Positions 35,962-44,363 of a stretch of DNA of 64,000 nucleotides are shown one piece after another (within the stretch, counting starts at the first letter, position 1; every line of letters starts with the position of its first letter). Origin of the DNA: Planotetraspora thailandica (GTDB lineage Bacteria > Actinomycetota > Actinomycetes > Streptosporangiales > Streptosporangiaceae); the NCBI RefSeq assembly GCF_016863335.1, contig NZ_BOOR01000023.1, forward strand, positions 27,374-91,373, given 5' to 3'. The position numbers and the translations under genes are program-made. Under the pieces are notes generated by a model, which saw nothing but the letters and a program-made list of their open reading frames with translations, did not search any database and was not told the DNA's origin.

Positions 35962-37037
35962 CCGACGAACTCGACCTTGTCACCGGGGCACGGCCTGAGG
36001 TGCCGGCCTACTCCCCCACCGCCAAGGCCGCGGCCCGCCGGCAGCTGGCCTCTCCCCCCGCCCGGCGCAGGCCGTACGGCTTCGCGATCGCCGGTGTGGC
36101 CGTGGTCGCGGGCGCGAGCGTGGTGGCGGTCAACGTGCTGACGGCCGCGGCCAGCGGCACCGGACACGCACCGACCGTGGCCGGGAGCGCCGCACCGGAG
36201 CCTTCCCGGACCGTGGCTGCTCTGCCGGACGTCACGAAGATGTCGGCGAGCGAGGTGCTGGGCAGGGCCGCGCAGGCCGCGACCGACCTCAAGCCGCGGA
36301 ACGACCAATTCGTCAAGGTCACCTCGGAGACCATGTACAGCGTCATCGAGGCTCCCACCGGCTCCTCGGGCACCGGCGGTCCGGGCAAGGAGCCGCGCTA
36401 CCTCTACCGGGACAAGCGCACGATCTGGTTGTCCGTCGACGGCAGCAAGGACGGCGCGCTCACGACGGAACACCTGCAGCCGCGCCCGTATCCGGGCTGG
36501 CCCGTTCCCAAGCAGGCCTACGCGCAGGCGGGCACGACCGAATCGATGAAGCTGCCGACGTGCGGCCAGGTGCCGGACACCGTCTACACGAGGCTGGAGC
36601 GGCTGCCGACGAGCGAGAAGGGGATGCGCGCCCATCTCTTCGCGGGCCCCCGGACCAAGAATCCCGCCGAGGTCGACGCGTGGACGAAGGTGGGTGACCT
36701 GCTACGGGAGACCTACATGCCGGCGGCCCAGCGCGCCGCGCTGTTCCGGGCGGCGGCCACCATCCCCGGGGTCAAGGTGACAGGGCACGTCACGGACGCC
36801 GCCAGCCGCTCAGGCATCGGCGTCGGCCTGGTGCGCTTCGGCATCCGTGAGGACCTCGTCTTCGACGCGAAGACCTTCGAGCTGCTCGGAGAGCGGGGAA
36901 CCGTCGTCGACGCAAAGGCGGCACAGGCGCCTGTCGGAAGCGTGCTCTCATCCACCGCACAACTTCAGGTCTCGATCGTGGACAAGGCGCCGGACGCACC
37001 CAACCCGATCAGCGAGAAGCAGAAGTACTGCGGCTGA
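35958..37037 (+). CDS. CU044_5270 family membrane protein
   Basis: 359 residues. A short cytoplasmic N terminus and RRPYGFAIAGVAVVAGASVVAV membrane segment (about residues 37-58) precede a large extracytoplasmic domain with WLSVDGSKDGAL, PTCGQVPDTVYTRLERLPTSEKGMRAHLF and RLVRFGIREDLVFDAKTFELLGE-like stretches typical of the family. Its ATG overlaps the sigma-factor stop (ATGA). Proposed to regulate the coupled sigma factor; biochemical role unproven. A long hairpin follows. Confidence 0.85.
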   Translation: MTDELDLVTGARPEVPAYSPTAKAAARRQLASPPARRRPYGFAIAGVAVVAGASVVAVNVLTAAASGTGHAPTVAGSAAPEPSRTVAALPDVTKMSASEVLGRAAQAATDLKPRNDQFVKVTSETMYSVIEAPTGSSGTGGPGKEPRYLYRDKRTIWLSVDGSKDGALTTEHLQPRPYPGWPVPKQAYAQAGTTESMKLPTCGQVPDTVYTRLERLPTSEKGMRAHLFAGPRTKNPAEVDAWTKVGDLLRETYMPAAQRAALFRAAATIPGVKVTGHVTDAASRSGIGVGLVRFGIREDLVFDAKTFELLGERGTVVDAKAAQAPVGSVLSSTAQLQVSIVDKAPDAPNPISEKQKYCG

Positions 37038-37090
37038 CCGGCGGCCTGTTCCACGGTGCGACCGGCCGCCTCGGCCCGCCCGTGACCGCA

Positions 37091-37132
37091 CCGCGGCGCC
37101 CGCCCCTCGGACACGAGGGGCGGGCGCCGCGG
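37091..37132. terminator. Very strong bidirectional terminator
   Basis: 19-bp perfect stem (CCGCGGCGCCCGCCCCTCG and complement) with a 4-base GACA loop, between the convergent CU044_5270-type gene and the dicarboxylate symporter gene. Confidence 0.85.
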
Positions 37133-37141
37133 TCGTTTGGT

Positions 37142-38518
37142 TCAGGACTGGAGGACGGGGGCCTCGTGCTCCTTCGGCGGTGTGGGGGCGTGCTCGTCCA
37201 GCAGGGTGGTCTCGTCGAAGGGCTCCCTTCCCGCGAGCACCTCCTCGGCTCGTTCCCGGTCGAACTCGCCCGTCCAGGTGGCGACGAGGACGGTGGCGAT
37301 CGCGTTGCCCGCGAAGTTGGTGAGCGCGCGAGCCTCCGACATGAACCGGTCGATGCCGACGATGAGGCCGACCCCGTCGACCAGTTCGGGGCGGTGCGAC
37401 TGGAGGCCGCTGGCGAGCGTGGCCAGGCCCGCGCCGGTCACGCCGGCGGCGCCCTTCGAGGCGACCATCATGAAGGCCAGCAGGGCCAGTTGCTCGCCGA
37501 TCGCCAGCGGAGCGCCCGTCGCCCTGGCCACGAACAGCGTGGCCATCGTGAGGTAGATGGCGGTGCCGTCCAGGTTGAAGGAGTAACCCGTCGGCACGGT
37601 GATGCCGGCGACCGGGCGGCTCACGCCGAGGTGCTCCATCTTGGCGATCAGGCGGGGCAGCGCCGACTCCGACGACGACGTGGACAGGATGAGCAGGAAC
37701 TCCCGCCGCAGGTAGTTCAGCAGGGAGAGCACGTTGACGCGCGCGACCGACCACAGCAGCGGGCCGAGGACGACGAAGACGAACACCAGGCAGGTCACGT
37801 AGAAGCTCACCATGATGAGGCCGAGGCTCTTGAGCGCGTCGACGCCCGTCGCGCCGACGACGGCGGCCATCGCGCCGAATGCCCCGACGGGAGCCGCCCA
37901 CATGATCATGGCGAGGATGCGGAAGACGAGCCGCTGGATGTGCTCGACGCCTGCCAGGATCGGCGCCGCCTTGGACCCCATGGCCTGGAGTGCGAACCCG
38001 GCGAGCAGCGCGACCAGCAGCGTCTGCAGAACCTGGCCCTCGGTGAAGGCCGACACGAGGGTGGTCGGGATGATGCCGAGCAGGAACTCGGTGGTGTCGC
38101 TCTCGCCGCCGGTGGCCGCCTGGTCCTCCGCTGCCTTGCGGAGCTCGTCGGTGAGCTGCAGCCCCTGGCCCGGGTCGACGAGGTTGCCCACCAGGAGGCC
38201 GATCGCGAGCGCGACCGTCGACATCACCAGGAAGTAGCCGAGCGCCAGGCCGCCGACCTTGCCCACCTTCGCGGCCTTGGCTACGGAACCGACGCCCAGG
38301 ACGATCGTGCAGAAGATGATGGGGCTGATCATCATCTTGATCAGCGCGACGAAGCCGGTGCCCAGCGGCTTGAGCGCCACGCCGAGGTCAGGCGCGACGA
38401 AGCCGACCGCGATTCCGGCCACCACCGCCACGATGACGGCAAGGTACAAATAGCGGGTCCGGTCGGGGCGCTCGGGGGCGCCGGCCTGGGGTGCGTCCGT
38501 TGTCGCGGACATGGCCAC
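37142..38518 (-). CDS. dctA: C4-dicarboxylate:cation symporter (DAACS family, DctA-like)
   Basis: 458-residue secondary transporter of the dicarboxylate/amino acid:cation symporter family. Family motifs are clear: SPIIFCTIVLGVG, the serine-rich re-entrant STSSSESALPRLIAKMEHLGV (HP1), and GYSFNLDGTAIYLTMATLFVARA with ASKGAAGVTGAG (HP2). It is divergent from a CitA/DcuS-type sensor kinase gene, which supports succinate, fumarate or malate as substrate rather than glutamate. Confidence 0.93.
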   Translation of the reverse strand: MAMSATTDAPQAGAPERPDRTRYLYLAVIVAVVAGIAVGFVAPDLGVALKPLGTGFVALIKMMISPIIFCTIVLGVGSVAKAAKVGKVGGLALGYFLVMSTVALAIGLLVGNLVDPGQGLQLTDELRKAAEDQAATGGESDTTEFLLGIIPTTLVSAFTEGQVLQTLLVALLAGFALQAMGSKAAPILAGVEHIQRLVFRILAMIMWAAPVGAFGAMAAVVGATGVDALKSLGLIMVSFYVTCLVFVFVVLGPLLWSVARVNVLSLLNYLRREFLLILSTSSSESALPRLIAKMEHLGVSRPVAGITVPTGYSFNLDGTAIYLTMATLFVARATGAPLAIGEQLALLAFMMVASKGAAGVTGAGLATLASGLQSHRPELVDGVGLIVGIDRFMSEARALTNFAGNAIATVLVATWTGEFDRERAEEVLAGREPFDETTLLDEHAPTPPKEHEAPVLQS

Positions 38519-38639
38519 TCACTTTCCTCGGGGGATGAAGGAACTTCAGTGGAGCGACTATGCGGCGCGATATGACCTGGGTCACTATTGCGTACATTTC
38601 GTTCATCACCGAAGTGTGCTCGTGGAAGTGAGACGTGCA

Positions 38640-40229
38640 ATGGTGATCATGAGCCAGGTGCGGCGCTGGAGCCTGGCCCGGCAGATGCTGGCACTCCAGA
38701 TCGTCATCGTCGGCGTGACCGTGGCCGTGGGGACGACGCTGGCCTTCTTCCAGGTCAGCGAACTGCTCACCGACGAGGCCACCGAGGTGACCACGGCGGT
38801 CGCGGTCAGCGTCGCCGACTCCCCTGCGCTGCTCGCCGCGCTCGACGACCCCAATCCGTCGGTCGCGCTGCAGCCGTACGCGGACCGGGTCCAGACGGAG
38901 ACGAAGGTCGACTTCATCACCATCATGAGCACCTCCGGCATCAGGTACACGCATCGGAATCCGGCCGAGATCGGCGGGCACTACCTGGGCACCATCGCCC
39001 CCGCGCTCGCGGGACGCACCTACAGCGAGACCTACACCGGCACGCTCGGCCCCTCGGTCCGCACGATCACCCCGGTTAAGGACACCGCCGGCAAGGTCAG
39101 GGCGCTGGTCAGCGCGGGCATCATCGTGGACAAGATCAGCGGGCGGCTCCGCGAGCAGATCGGCGCCGCCGCACTCGCCGCGCTGATCGGCCTGTCGGCG
39201 GGCGTCGCCGGCACCTTCCTGGTGGGCAGGCGGCTGCGCCGCCACACCCACGGCCTCGGCCCCTCCCAGCTCAGCCGGATGTACGACCACCACGAGGCGA
39301 TCCTGCATGCCGTACGGGAAGGGCTGCTGCTCGTCGACCGCGAAGGCGTTTTGACTCTGTGCAACGACGGCGCCCGCGAACTGCTCGGACTCGACCCGGA
39401 CGCCGAAGGCCGCCACGTCACCCGGCTGGGCCTGCCGCCGTCGCTCACCGAGGTGCTCGCCTCCGGGGACGACCGCACCGACGAGATCCACCTGACCGGC
39501 GACCGCGTGCTCGTGGTCAACGTCGCCGTCGTCCGGTCCGGGACGCGCGCCCTCGGCACGGTGGTGACGTTCCGCGACCACACCGAACTGCAGGGGCTGG
39601 CCGGCCAACTCGACGCGGAACGCGGCTTCGCCGAGTCGCTGCGCTCCGCGGCGCACGAGGCGGCCAACCGGCTGCACACCGTCATCACGCTGGTGGAACT
39701 CGGCCGCCCCGAGCAGGCCGTGGAGTTCGCCACCGCCGAGCTTCGGGCGGCGCAGGCGCTCACCGACCGCGTCGTCGCCGCCGTGCGCGAACCCGTGCTC
39801 GCCGCTCTGCTCCTCGGCAAGTCGGCCGAGGCCGCCGAACGCGGCGTCGAGCTGTCCATCAGCGACGACAGCGAACTGGGGGACGCCGGGCTCGACCCGC
39901 GTGACCTGGTGACGATCCTCGGCAACCTAATCGACAACGCGGTGGAGGCGGCGATGTCGGGCAGCCCGCCCGCGCGCGTCACCGTCCACGTCGAAACCGA
40001 CGGCGTGACCTGCCTGATCCGGGTGAGCGACACCGGCCCCGGCCTCGACCCGGCGGCGGCGCAGGAGGCGTTCCAGCGCGGATGGACCACGAAGGGCAGC
40101 GGGCGCGGCATCGGGCTCGCCATGGTGGCCCATGCCGTACGGCGGCTCGGCGGCACGATCGGGGTGTCGGGCGACGAGGGCGCCGTCTTCACCGTACGGC
40201 TCCCGCTGCCCGTGAGGAGTCGGCCATGA
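38640..40229 (+). CDS. CitA/DcuS-type sensor histidine kinase
   Basis: About 529 residues from ATG 38640 (a GGAAGTGAGA precedes it); ATG 38649 is an alternative. Membrane segment 1 (ALQIVIVGVTVAVGTTLAFF) and segment 2 (IGAAALAALIGLSAGVAGTFLV) flank a periplasmic PAS-like sensor (VSVADSPALLAAL, DFITIMSTSGIRYTH). A cytoplasmic PAS domain and the SPOB-type phospho-acceptor region follow (SLRSAAHEAANRLHTVI). The HATPase domain reads ILGNLIDNAVEAA and GSGRGIGLAMV. Probably senses external C4-dicarboxylates and controls the divergent symporter. Confidence 0.93.
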   Translation: MVIMSQVRRWSLARQMLALQIVIVGVTVAVGTTLAFFQVSELLTDEATEVTTAVAVSVADSPALLAALDDPNPSVALQPYADRVQTETKVDFITIMSTSGIRYTHRNPAEIGGHYLGTIAPALAGRTYSETYTGTLGPSVRTITPVKDTAGKVRALVSAGIIVDKISGRLREQIGAAALAALIGLSAGVAGTFLVGRRLRRHTHGLGPSQLSRMYDHHEAILHAVREGLLLVDREGVLTLCNDGARELLGLDPDAEGRHVTRLGLPPSLTEVLASGDDRTDEIHLTGDRVLVVNVAVVRSGTRALGTVVTFRDHTELQGLAGQLDAERGFAESLRSAAHEAANRLHTVITLVELGRPEQAVEFATAELRAAQALTDRVVAAVREPVLAALLLGKSAEAAERGVELSISDDSELGDAGLDPRDLVTILGNLIDNAVEAAMSGSPPARVTVHVETDGVTCLIRVSDTGPGLDPAAAQEAFQRGWTTKGSGRGIGLAMVAHAVRRLGGTIGVSGDEGAVFTVRLPLPVRSRP

Positions 40230-40897
40230 TCTCGGTGCTGGTCGTCGAGGACGAGAAGATCACCGCTGAGGCGAACCGCCTCTACGTGGAACGCGTGCCG
40301 GGCTTCGAGGTCGCGGGAGTGGTCCGCTCAGGCGGCGAGGCGTTGCGGTTCCTCCGCCGGCAGCCCGTCGACCTGATCCTGCTGGACCTCTTCCTGCCCG
40401 ACATGCACGGGCTGGATCTGTGCAGAGCGGTCCGGGGAGCAGGCATCCTGTGCGACGTCATCGCCATCACCTCGGCGCGGGACCTGTCGGTCGTGCGCGA
40501 GGCGGTGTCCGTCGGTGTGGCGCACTACCTGCTCAAGCCGTACACCTTCGCCGCGTTCAGCGAGAAGCTGCGCCACTACGCCCGTTTCCGCGACTCGGTC
40601 GACGCGTCAGGAGAAGCGAGCGGCCAGGAGGAGGTCGACAACGCCCTCGCGGCCCTGCGCGCGCCCGCGCAACCGCGGCTGCCGAAGGGGATGACGCCGG
40701 TCACCATGGCGGCGATCATGCATGAGCTGACGAAGGCCCCCGAGGGCGTCTCCGCCTACACCGTCGGCGTGTCGATCGGCGTCGCCCGGGTCACCGCCCG
40801 GCGCTACCTGGAGCACCTGACCGAGACCGGGGTCGCGCAGCGGGTCCCGCAGTACGGTTCCGTCGGTAGGCCAGAGCTGCTCTACCGGCTCATCTGA
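40226..40897 (+). CDS. CitB/DcuR-type response regulator
   Basis: 223 residues overlapping the kinase stop by four bases. Receiver domain: VLVVEDEKITAE, phospho-acceptor Asp in LILLDLFLPDMHG, conserved Thr/Ser and Lys in AITSARD and YLLKPY. The C-terminal HTH (GVSAYTVGVSIGVARVTARRYLEHLTETGVAQ) is characteristic of DcuR/CitB regulators. Likely activates the divergent symporter. Confidence 0.94.
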   Translation: MISVLVVEDEKITAEANRLYVERVPGFEVAGVVRSGGEALRFLRRQPVDLILLDLFLPDMHGLDLCRAVRGAGILCDVIAITSARDLSVVREAVSVGVAHYLLKPYTFAAFSEKLRHYARFRDSVDASGEASGQEEVDNALAALRAPAQPRLPKGMTPVTMAAIMHELTKAPEGVSAYTVGVSIGVARVTARRYLEHLTETGVAQRVPQYGSVGRPELLYRLI

Positions 40898-40901
40898 CGC
40901 G

Positions 40902-41669
40902 TCAGGCGCACTGGCCGAGCATCGTCTCCTTGTCGGCGGCCGTTACCGGAAGGTCGTATTTGAGGGCCACCTGGGCGAACCGTACGGCGTAGGAGCAACG
41001 GATGCCCTTGGCCGGCGGCAACCACGACGCCGGACCGGAGTCGCCTTTGGCGGAGTTGGCCGAACCGTCCACCGGCAGGAGGTTGAGCGGATCGTTCGCG
41101 ATCTGCTTGCGCTTGGCGTCGGTCCAGCGGGACGCGCCCATCTGCCAGTCGTACGACAGCGGCATCACGTGGTCGATCTGGACCTCCGCCGCGTCCTCCT
41201 TGCTCCAGTCGATCGTCTTGCCGGTGTACGGGTCGTACAACGTCATGGAGACGACGACGCAGTCGGAGCCGCTGCGGAACTTGACCTTCTCGCCGTCGCG
41301 TTTGAGCAGGTCGTTGCGGGTGTCACAGCCGTTGTGGGACAGGGGGACGTCGTCGGCGTTGTCCGCCCAGGCGTACCCGAACTCGTCGCGGTCGTAGCCG
41401 GTCTTCGGCCCGCGCCCCTTGGTCTGCACCTGGGAGATGACGTCGCGGGCGTCGGACCTGTCCCGGCCGGAGGTGATCTGGGCCAGGCCGGGTTCGGTGC
41501 CGTCCGGGTTGTCCAGAGGGTTGGTGCCGGTCTCCTTGCCGGTCTCGTCTCCCTGGGAGCCGACCGGGCCGGGCCGGTCAACGCTGAGGCCCTCTGTGGG
41601 GCCACATCCGGCGAGTAGGGCCATCGCCAGCGAAACCCCGGCGATCATCCGGGATGCACGCCCGTCCAA
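40902..41669 (-). CDS. Secreted lipoprotein with HNH endonuclease (DUF1524-like) domain
   Basis: 255 residues. TTG 41669 is preferred: AGGGGTGG lies just upstream and it gives an N terminus with arginines (DGRASRM) before the hydrophobic segment and lipobox (ALLAGC). After a disordered Gly/Asp-rich linker comes the nuclease domain: conserved GYDRDEFGYAWAD, four cysteines, the HNH core QIDHVMPLSYDWQMGA, and ANDPLNLLPVDGSANSAKGDSGPASWLPP. Family members are extracellular, metal-dependent nucleases, so a role in DNA scavenging or competition is plausible. Confidence 0.9.
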   Translation of the reverse strand: MDGRASRMIAGVSLAMALLAGCGPTEGLSVDRPGPVGSQGDETGKETGTNPLDNPDGTEPGLAQITSGRDRSDARDVISQVQTKGRGPKTGYDRDEFGYAWADNADDVPLSHNGCDTRNDLLKRDGEKVKFRSGSDCVVVSMTLYDPYTGKTIDWSKEDAAEVQIDHVMPLSYDWQMGASRWTDAKRKQIANDPLNLLPVDGSANSAKGDSGPASWLPPAKGIRCSYAVRFAQVALKYDLPVTAADKETMLGQCA

Positions 41670-41764
41670 CTGCCACCCCTAGGTCATGAAATAGTCAAGG
41701 TAGGTATAGCAAATGCCCAAGAGGCAACAAATAAACGCCTACCCGAGGCAGGGATCCCACTGCC

Positions 41765-41838
41765 GCGATCACGAACCCATACGCGTGATCACACCGCCCA
41801 AACCCTGCGCGTGATCACGAACCCATACGCGTGATCAT
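41765..41838 (+). repeat. Short direct repeats preceding array 3a
   Basis: Two copies of a 20-bp unit, GYGATCACGAACCCATACGC (41765 and 41811), are each followed by GTGATCA (41785 and 41831). This variant shares only the GTGATCA end with the 53-bp core and leads directly into the first full unit of array 3a. Confidence 0.75.
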
Positions 41839-42053
41839 GCAGAAGTTCGGCGAGTTGTGACCTGAGCTGCGCGAACCCTCCCCGTGATCATGCAGAACTT
41901 CGATGTTTCGGGGGCTGAGCTGGGCAAACACGATTCGTGATCATGCAGAAGTTCGGGGATCAGAGGCCGTACCTGCATGAACTCCCATAGTGATCATGCA
42001 GGAACGCGACGATTCGCCACCCCGCCTGCGCAAAAGCCCTTCGTGATCATGCA
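41831..42053 (+). repeat. 53-bp-period repeat array 3a (four units plus truncated core)
   Basis: Cores start at 41831, 41884, 41937 and 41990 (the last diverges after GTGATCATGCAG), with a truncated GTGATCATGCA at 42043; every step is exactly 53 bp. The inner block reads GCTGCGCGAAC, GCTGGGCAAAC, CCTGCATGAAC and CCTGCGCAAAA at the same unit position. Lies in the 640-bp gap between the HNH lipoprotein gene and the betaine-binding protein gene. Confidence 0.9.
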
Positions 42054-42155
42054 TCGGGCCCGGCCACCCGCCAGGCAACCACGCCACGGGAGTCTCGCCG
42101 TACGGACCTCCGTGCCGCGCAGGCGCCGTACGGCCGGCCCGGCGATGCCCTTAAG

Positions 42156-42272
42156 TGCATGATCACCGAATGAATGCGGCCAGGTCGCAGCAGCCGTCAC
42201 CGAAGTTCTGCATGATCACGAAATGAGTTTTCGCAGCTCGGCCCATGGATCGTCGAAGTTCTGCATGATCAC
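42156..42272 (-). repeat. 53-bp-period repeat array 3b, inverted (two units plus truncated core)
   Basis: On the minus strand cores begin at 42272 and 42219, with truncated GTGATCATGCA at 42166; steps are 53 bp. The array faces array 3a across about 100 bp, so the truncated ends of the two arrays point at each other. Confidence 0.9.
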
Positions 42273-42308
42273 GGTGAGGATCACGGGGTCTGCGTGATCA
42301 ACACGGGA

Positions 42309-43259
42309 TCAGGCGGCGGGGATCCAGTCCTGCCAGACGATCTTGTTGGCCTCGACCCACTTCTTGGCAGCGGCGTCGTCGGACATCTTGTTCACGGCGA
42401 TGTCGTACGCGACGGAGTTCTGGTCGTCGTTGGTCCACACGAAGTTCTTGATGAACTCGTAGGCCTTGCCCCCGGTGTTCGCGAACTTCTTGCTGACGAT
42501 CTTGTCGAGCAGGTACGGCGGGTAGTCACACGCGACCGCCTGCGGGTTGGTGTCACAGCCGATGGCGTACGGCGGAAGGTTGATCTTCACCAGCTTGAGC
42601 TGGGAGAACAGCCACTGGGGCTCGTAGAAGTACATGAGCAGCGGCGTCTTGTTCGCCGTGGCCTCCTGCGCCGCCTTGATCAGCGCGTCCTCGCTCCCCG
42701 CGTACACCACCCTGTACGGGAGCTTCAGGTTCTTGATCAGCGCTGCGTCGTTGGTGACATAGGAACGGTCACCCGCAAGAAATTGTCCGAGATTGCCCGA
42801 GTCGGCCGTTCTAAAGAGACTGGCGTAGTCGGGCAGTTTCTTCCAGTCGGTAATGTCCGGATACTTCTTAGCCATCCATTCCGGTACATACCATCCGATA
42901 ACGCCCTTGTTGCCGTCTTCCCCGGCGGATATCGCGACCTTCTTCTGGTCGATGTACTCCTTCTTCAGCTCCGGATGGGCCCAGTTCTCCAGCACCACGT
43001 CGACGGTGCCGCTCTCGAAGCCCTTCCAGGAGTCCGCCTCGCCGCTTTCCACGGTCTCGACCTTGTAGTGCAGCTCGTTTTCGAGGAGGTACTTCACCAC
43101 CGCCGCACTCGCCTCGTAGCCCACCCAGGGGTTGACGGCCAGTTTCACCGTCCCTGAGCCTGCTGCGCCCGCGGTGGCCGCATTCTCGGAACTCCCGCTG
43201 CACCCGGTCATCGCCAGCGCGACCGTGAGCACTCCGGCAAAGAGACGGACCCTCATCAT
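42309..43259 (-). CDS. Glycine betaine/osmoprotectant-binding lipoprotein (paralogue 2)
   Basis: 316-residue OpuAC/ProX-type substrate-binding protein. Signal peptide and lipobox (LTVALAMTGCSG) are followed by VNPWVGYEASAAVVKYLLENELHYKVE, DVVLENWAHPELKKEY and GVIGWYVPEWMAKKYPDIT, with Trp/Tyr residues that in the family form the aromatic box for quaternary amines. It closely resembles the next upstream gene. It is separated from that gene by a hairpin and may have its own promoter. The stretch from about 42760 to 42900 is visibly less GC-rich than the rest of the gene. Confidence 0.92.
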   Translation of the reverse strand: MMRVRLFAGVLTVALAMTGCSGSSENAATAGAAGSGTVKLAVNPWVGYEASAAVVKYLLENELHYKVETVESGEADSWKGFESGTVDVVLENWAHPELKKEYIDQKKVAISAGEDGNKGVIGWYVPEWMAKKYPDITDWKKLPDYASLFRTADSGNLGQFLAGDRSYVTNDAALIKNLKLPYRVVYAGSEDALIKAAQEATANKTPLLMYFYEPQWLFSQLKLVKINLPPYAIGCDTNPQAVACDYPPYLLDKIVSKKFANTGGKAYEFIKNFVWTNDDQNSVAYDIAVNKMSDDAAAKKWVEANKIVWQDWIPAA

Positions 43260-43347
43260 GTGACCTCATCAGATATTGGACGGCGGCGGTCGCGGGCGAC
43301 GTGGGCCACGGCCACCGGCAGGAGTATTGCACAAACCGAAAGCGGCA

Positions 43348-43381
43348 AATTGGCCGCGATCCATGAGGATCGCGGCCAATT
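43348..43381 (-). terminator. Intercistronic hairpin between the two binding-protein genes
   Basis: 14-bp perfect stem AATTGGCCGCGATC / GATCGCGGCCAATT with a 6-base loop, 7 bp after the stop of the upstream binding-protein gene. It probably limits transcription from the ABC operon into the second paralogue. Confidence 0.75.
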
Positions 43382-43388
43382 CACTCGG

Positions 43389-44363
43389 TCACTTCGGAAT
43401 CCAGGCCTGCCACACGGTGGGGTTGGCCTCGACCCACTTCTTGGCCGCATCCTCGGGGGAAAGGCCGTTGTTGGTGATGTCGTCGGCGACCTTGTTCTGG
43501 TCGTCGTTCGTCCACGTGAAGTTCTTGACCAGCTCGTACGCGGCGCCGCCGGTGTCAGCGAACTTCTTGCTCACGATCTTGTCGAGATCGTACGGCGGGT
43601 AGTCGCAGGCGACCTTCTTGGGGTCGGAGTCACAACCGGCGGTGTACGCCGGGAGGTTGATCTTCACGAGCTTGAGCTGGTTGAACAGCCACTGCGGCTC
43701 GTAGAAGTACATGAGCAAGGGCTTCTGCTGCTGGGTGGCCTGCTGGGCCGCCTTGATGAGAGCGGCCTCGCTGCCCGCGTACACGACCTTGTAGTCGAGC
43801 TTGAGGTTCTTGACCAGGGCCTCGTCGTTGGTCACGAACGACGGGTCGCCGTCGAGCAGCTGGCCCTTGCCGTCGGACTCGGAGGTCTTGAACAGGTCGG
43901 CGTACTTGTTCAGGTTCTTGTAGTCCGTGATGTCCGGGTACTTCTGCACCATCCACTCGGGCACGTACCACCCGATGACGCCCTTGTTGCCGTTCGGGCC
44001 CGCCTCGACGGCGATGCCCTTCTCCTCGATGTACTTCTTCTTCAGGTCGTCGTGGCCCCAGTTCTCGAGGACGACGTCGACGGAGCCCGACTCCATGCCC
44101 TGCCACGAGGGCTCTTCGGCGAGGTTGACCTTCTCGACCTTGTAGTTGAGCTTGTTCTCCAGCAGGTAGTCGACGACCGCAGCGCTGGCCTCGTACCCGA
44201 CCCATCCGTTGATGGCCATCTTCACGGTGCCCACCGGAGCCGCGCCTCCGGACGCGTTCGCGCTCGGCGCCGCCGCGGAGGTGTCGTCGACCTTCGCGCC
44301 GCCGCAGCCCGCTGCCGCGAGTCCAAGCACGAGAACACCTGCGACCAGGCGTAACTTGTTCAT
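43389..44363 (-). CDS. Glycine betaine/osmoprotectant-binding lipoprotein (paralogue 1)
   Basis: 324-residue substrate-binding lipoprotein (lipobox LGLAAAGC). Same architecture as the downstream paralogue: INGWVGYEASAAVVDYLLENKLNYKVEKV, DVVLENWGHDDLKKKYIEE, GVIGWYVPEWMVQKYPDITDYKNL, and PLLMYFYEPQWLFNQLKLVKINLP. Its ATG overlaps the permease stop by four bases, making it the third gene of the ATPase-permease-binding protein operon. Confidence 0.94.
   Translation of the reverse strand: MNKLRLVAGVLVLGLAAAGCGGAKVDDTSAAAPSANASGGAAPVGTVKMAINGWVGYEASAAVVDYLLENKLNYKVEKVNLAEEPSWQGMESGSVDVVLENWGHDDLKKKYIEEKGIAVEAGPNGNKGVIGWYVPEWMVQKYPDITDYKNLNKYADLFKTSESDGKGQLLDGDPSFVTNDEALVKNLKLDYKVVYAGSEAALIKAAQQATQQQKPLLMYFYEPQWLFNQLKLVKINLPAYTAGCDSDPKKVACDYPPYDLDKIVSKKFADTGGAAYELVKNFTWTNDDQNKVADDITNNGLSPEDAAKKWVEANPTVWQAWIPK

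Noticed and set aside
41831..42272. CRISPR array
   Set aside because: The n+1 repeat layout is CRISPR-like. However, the repeat is only 11-20 bp, the supposed spacers share a conserved internal block at a fixed position, copies are dispersed at three loci in both orientations, and no cas genes are present.
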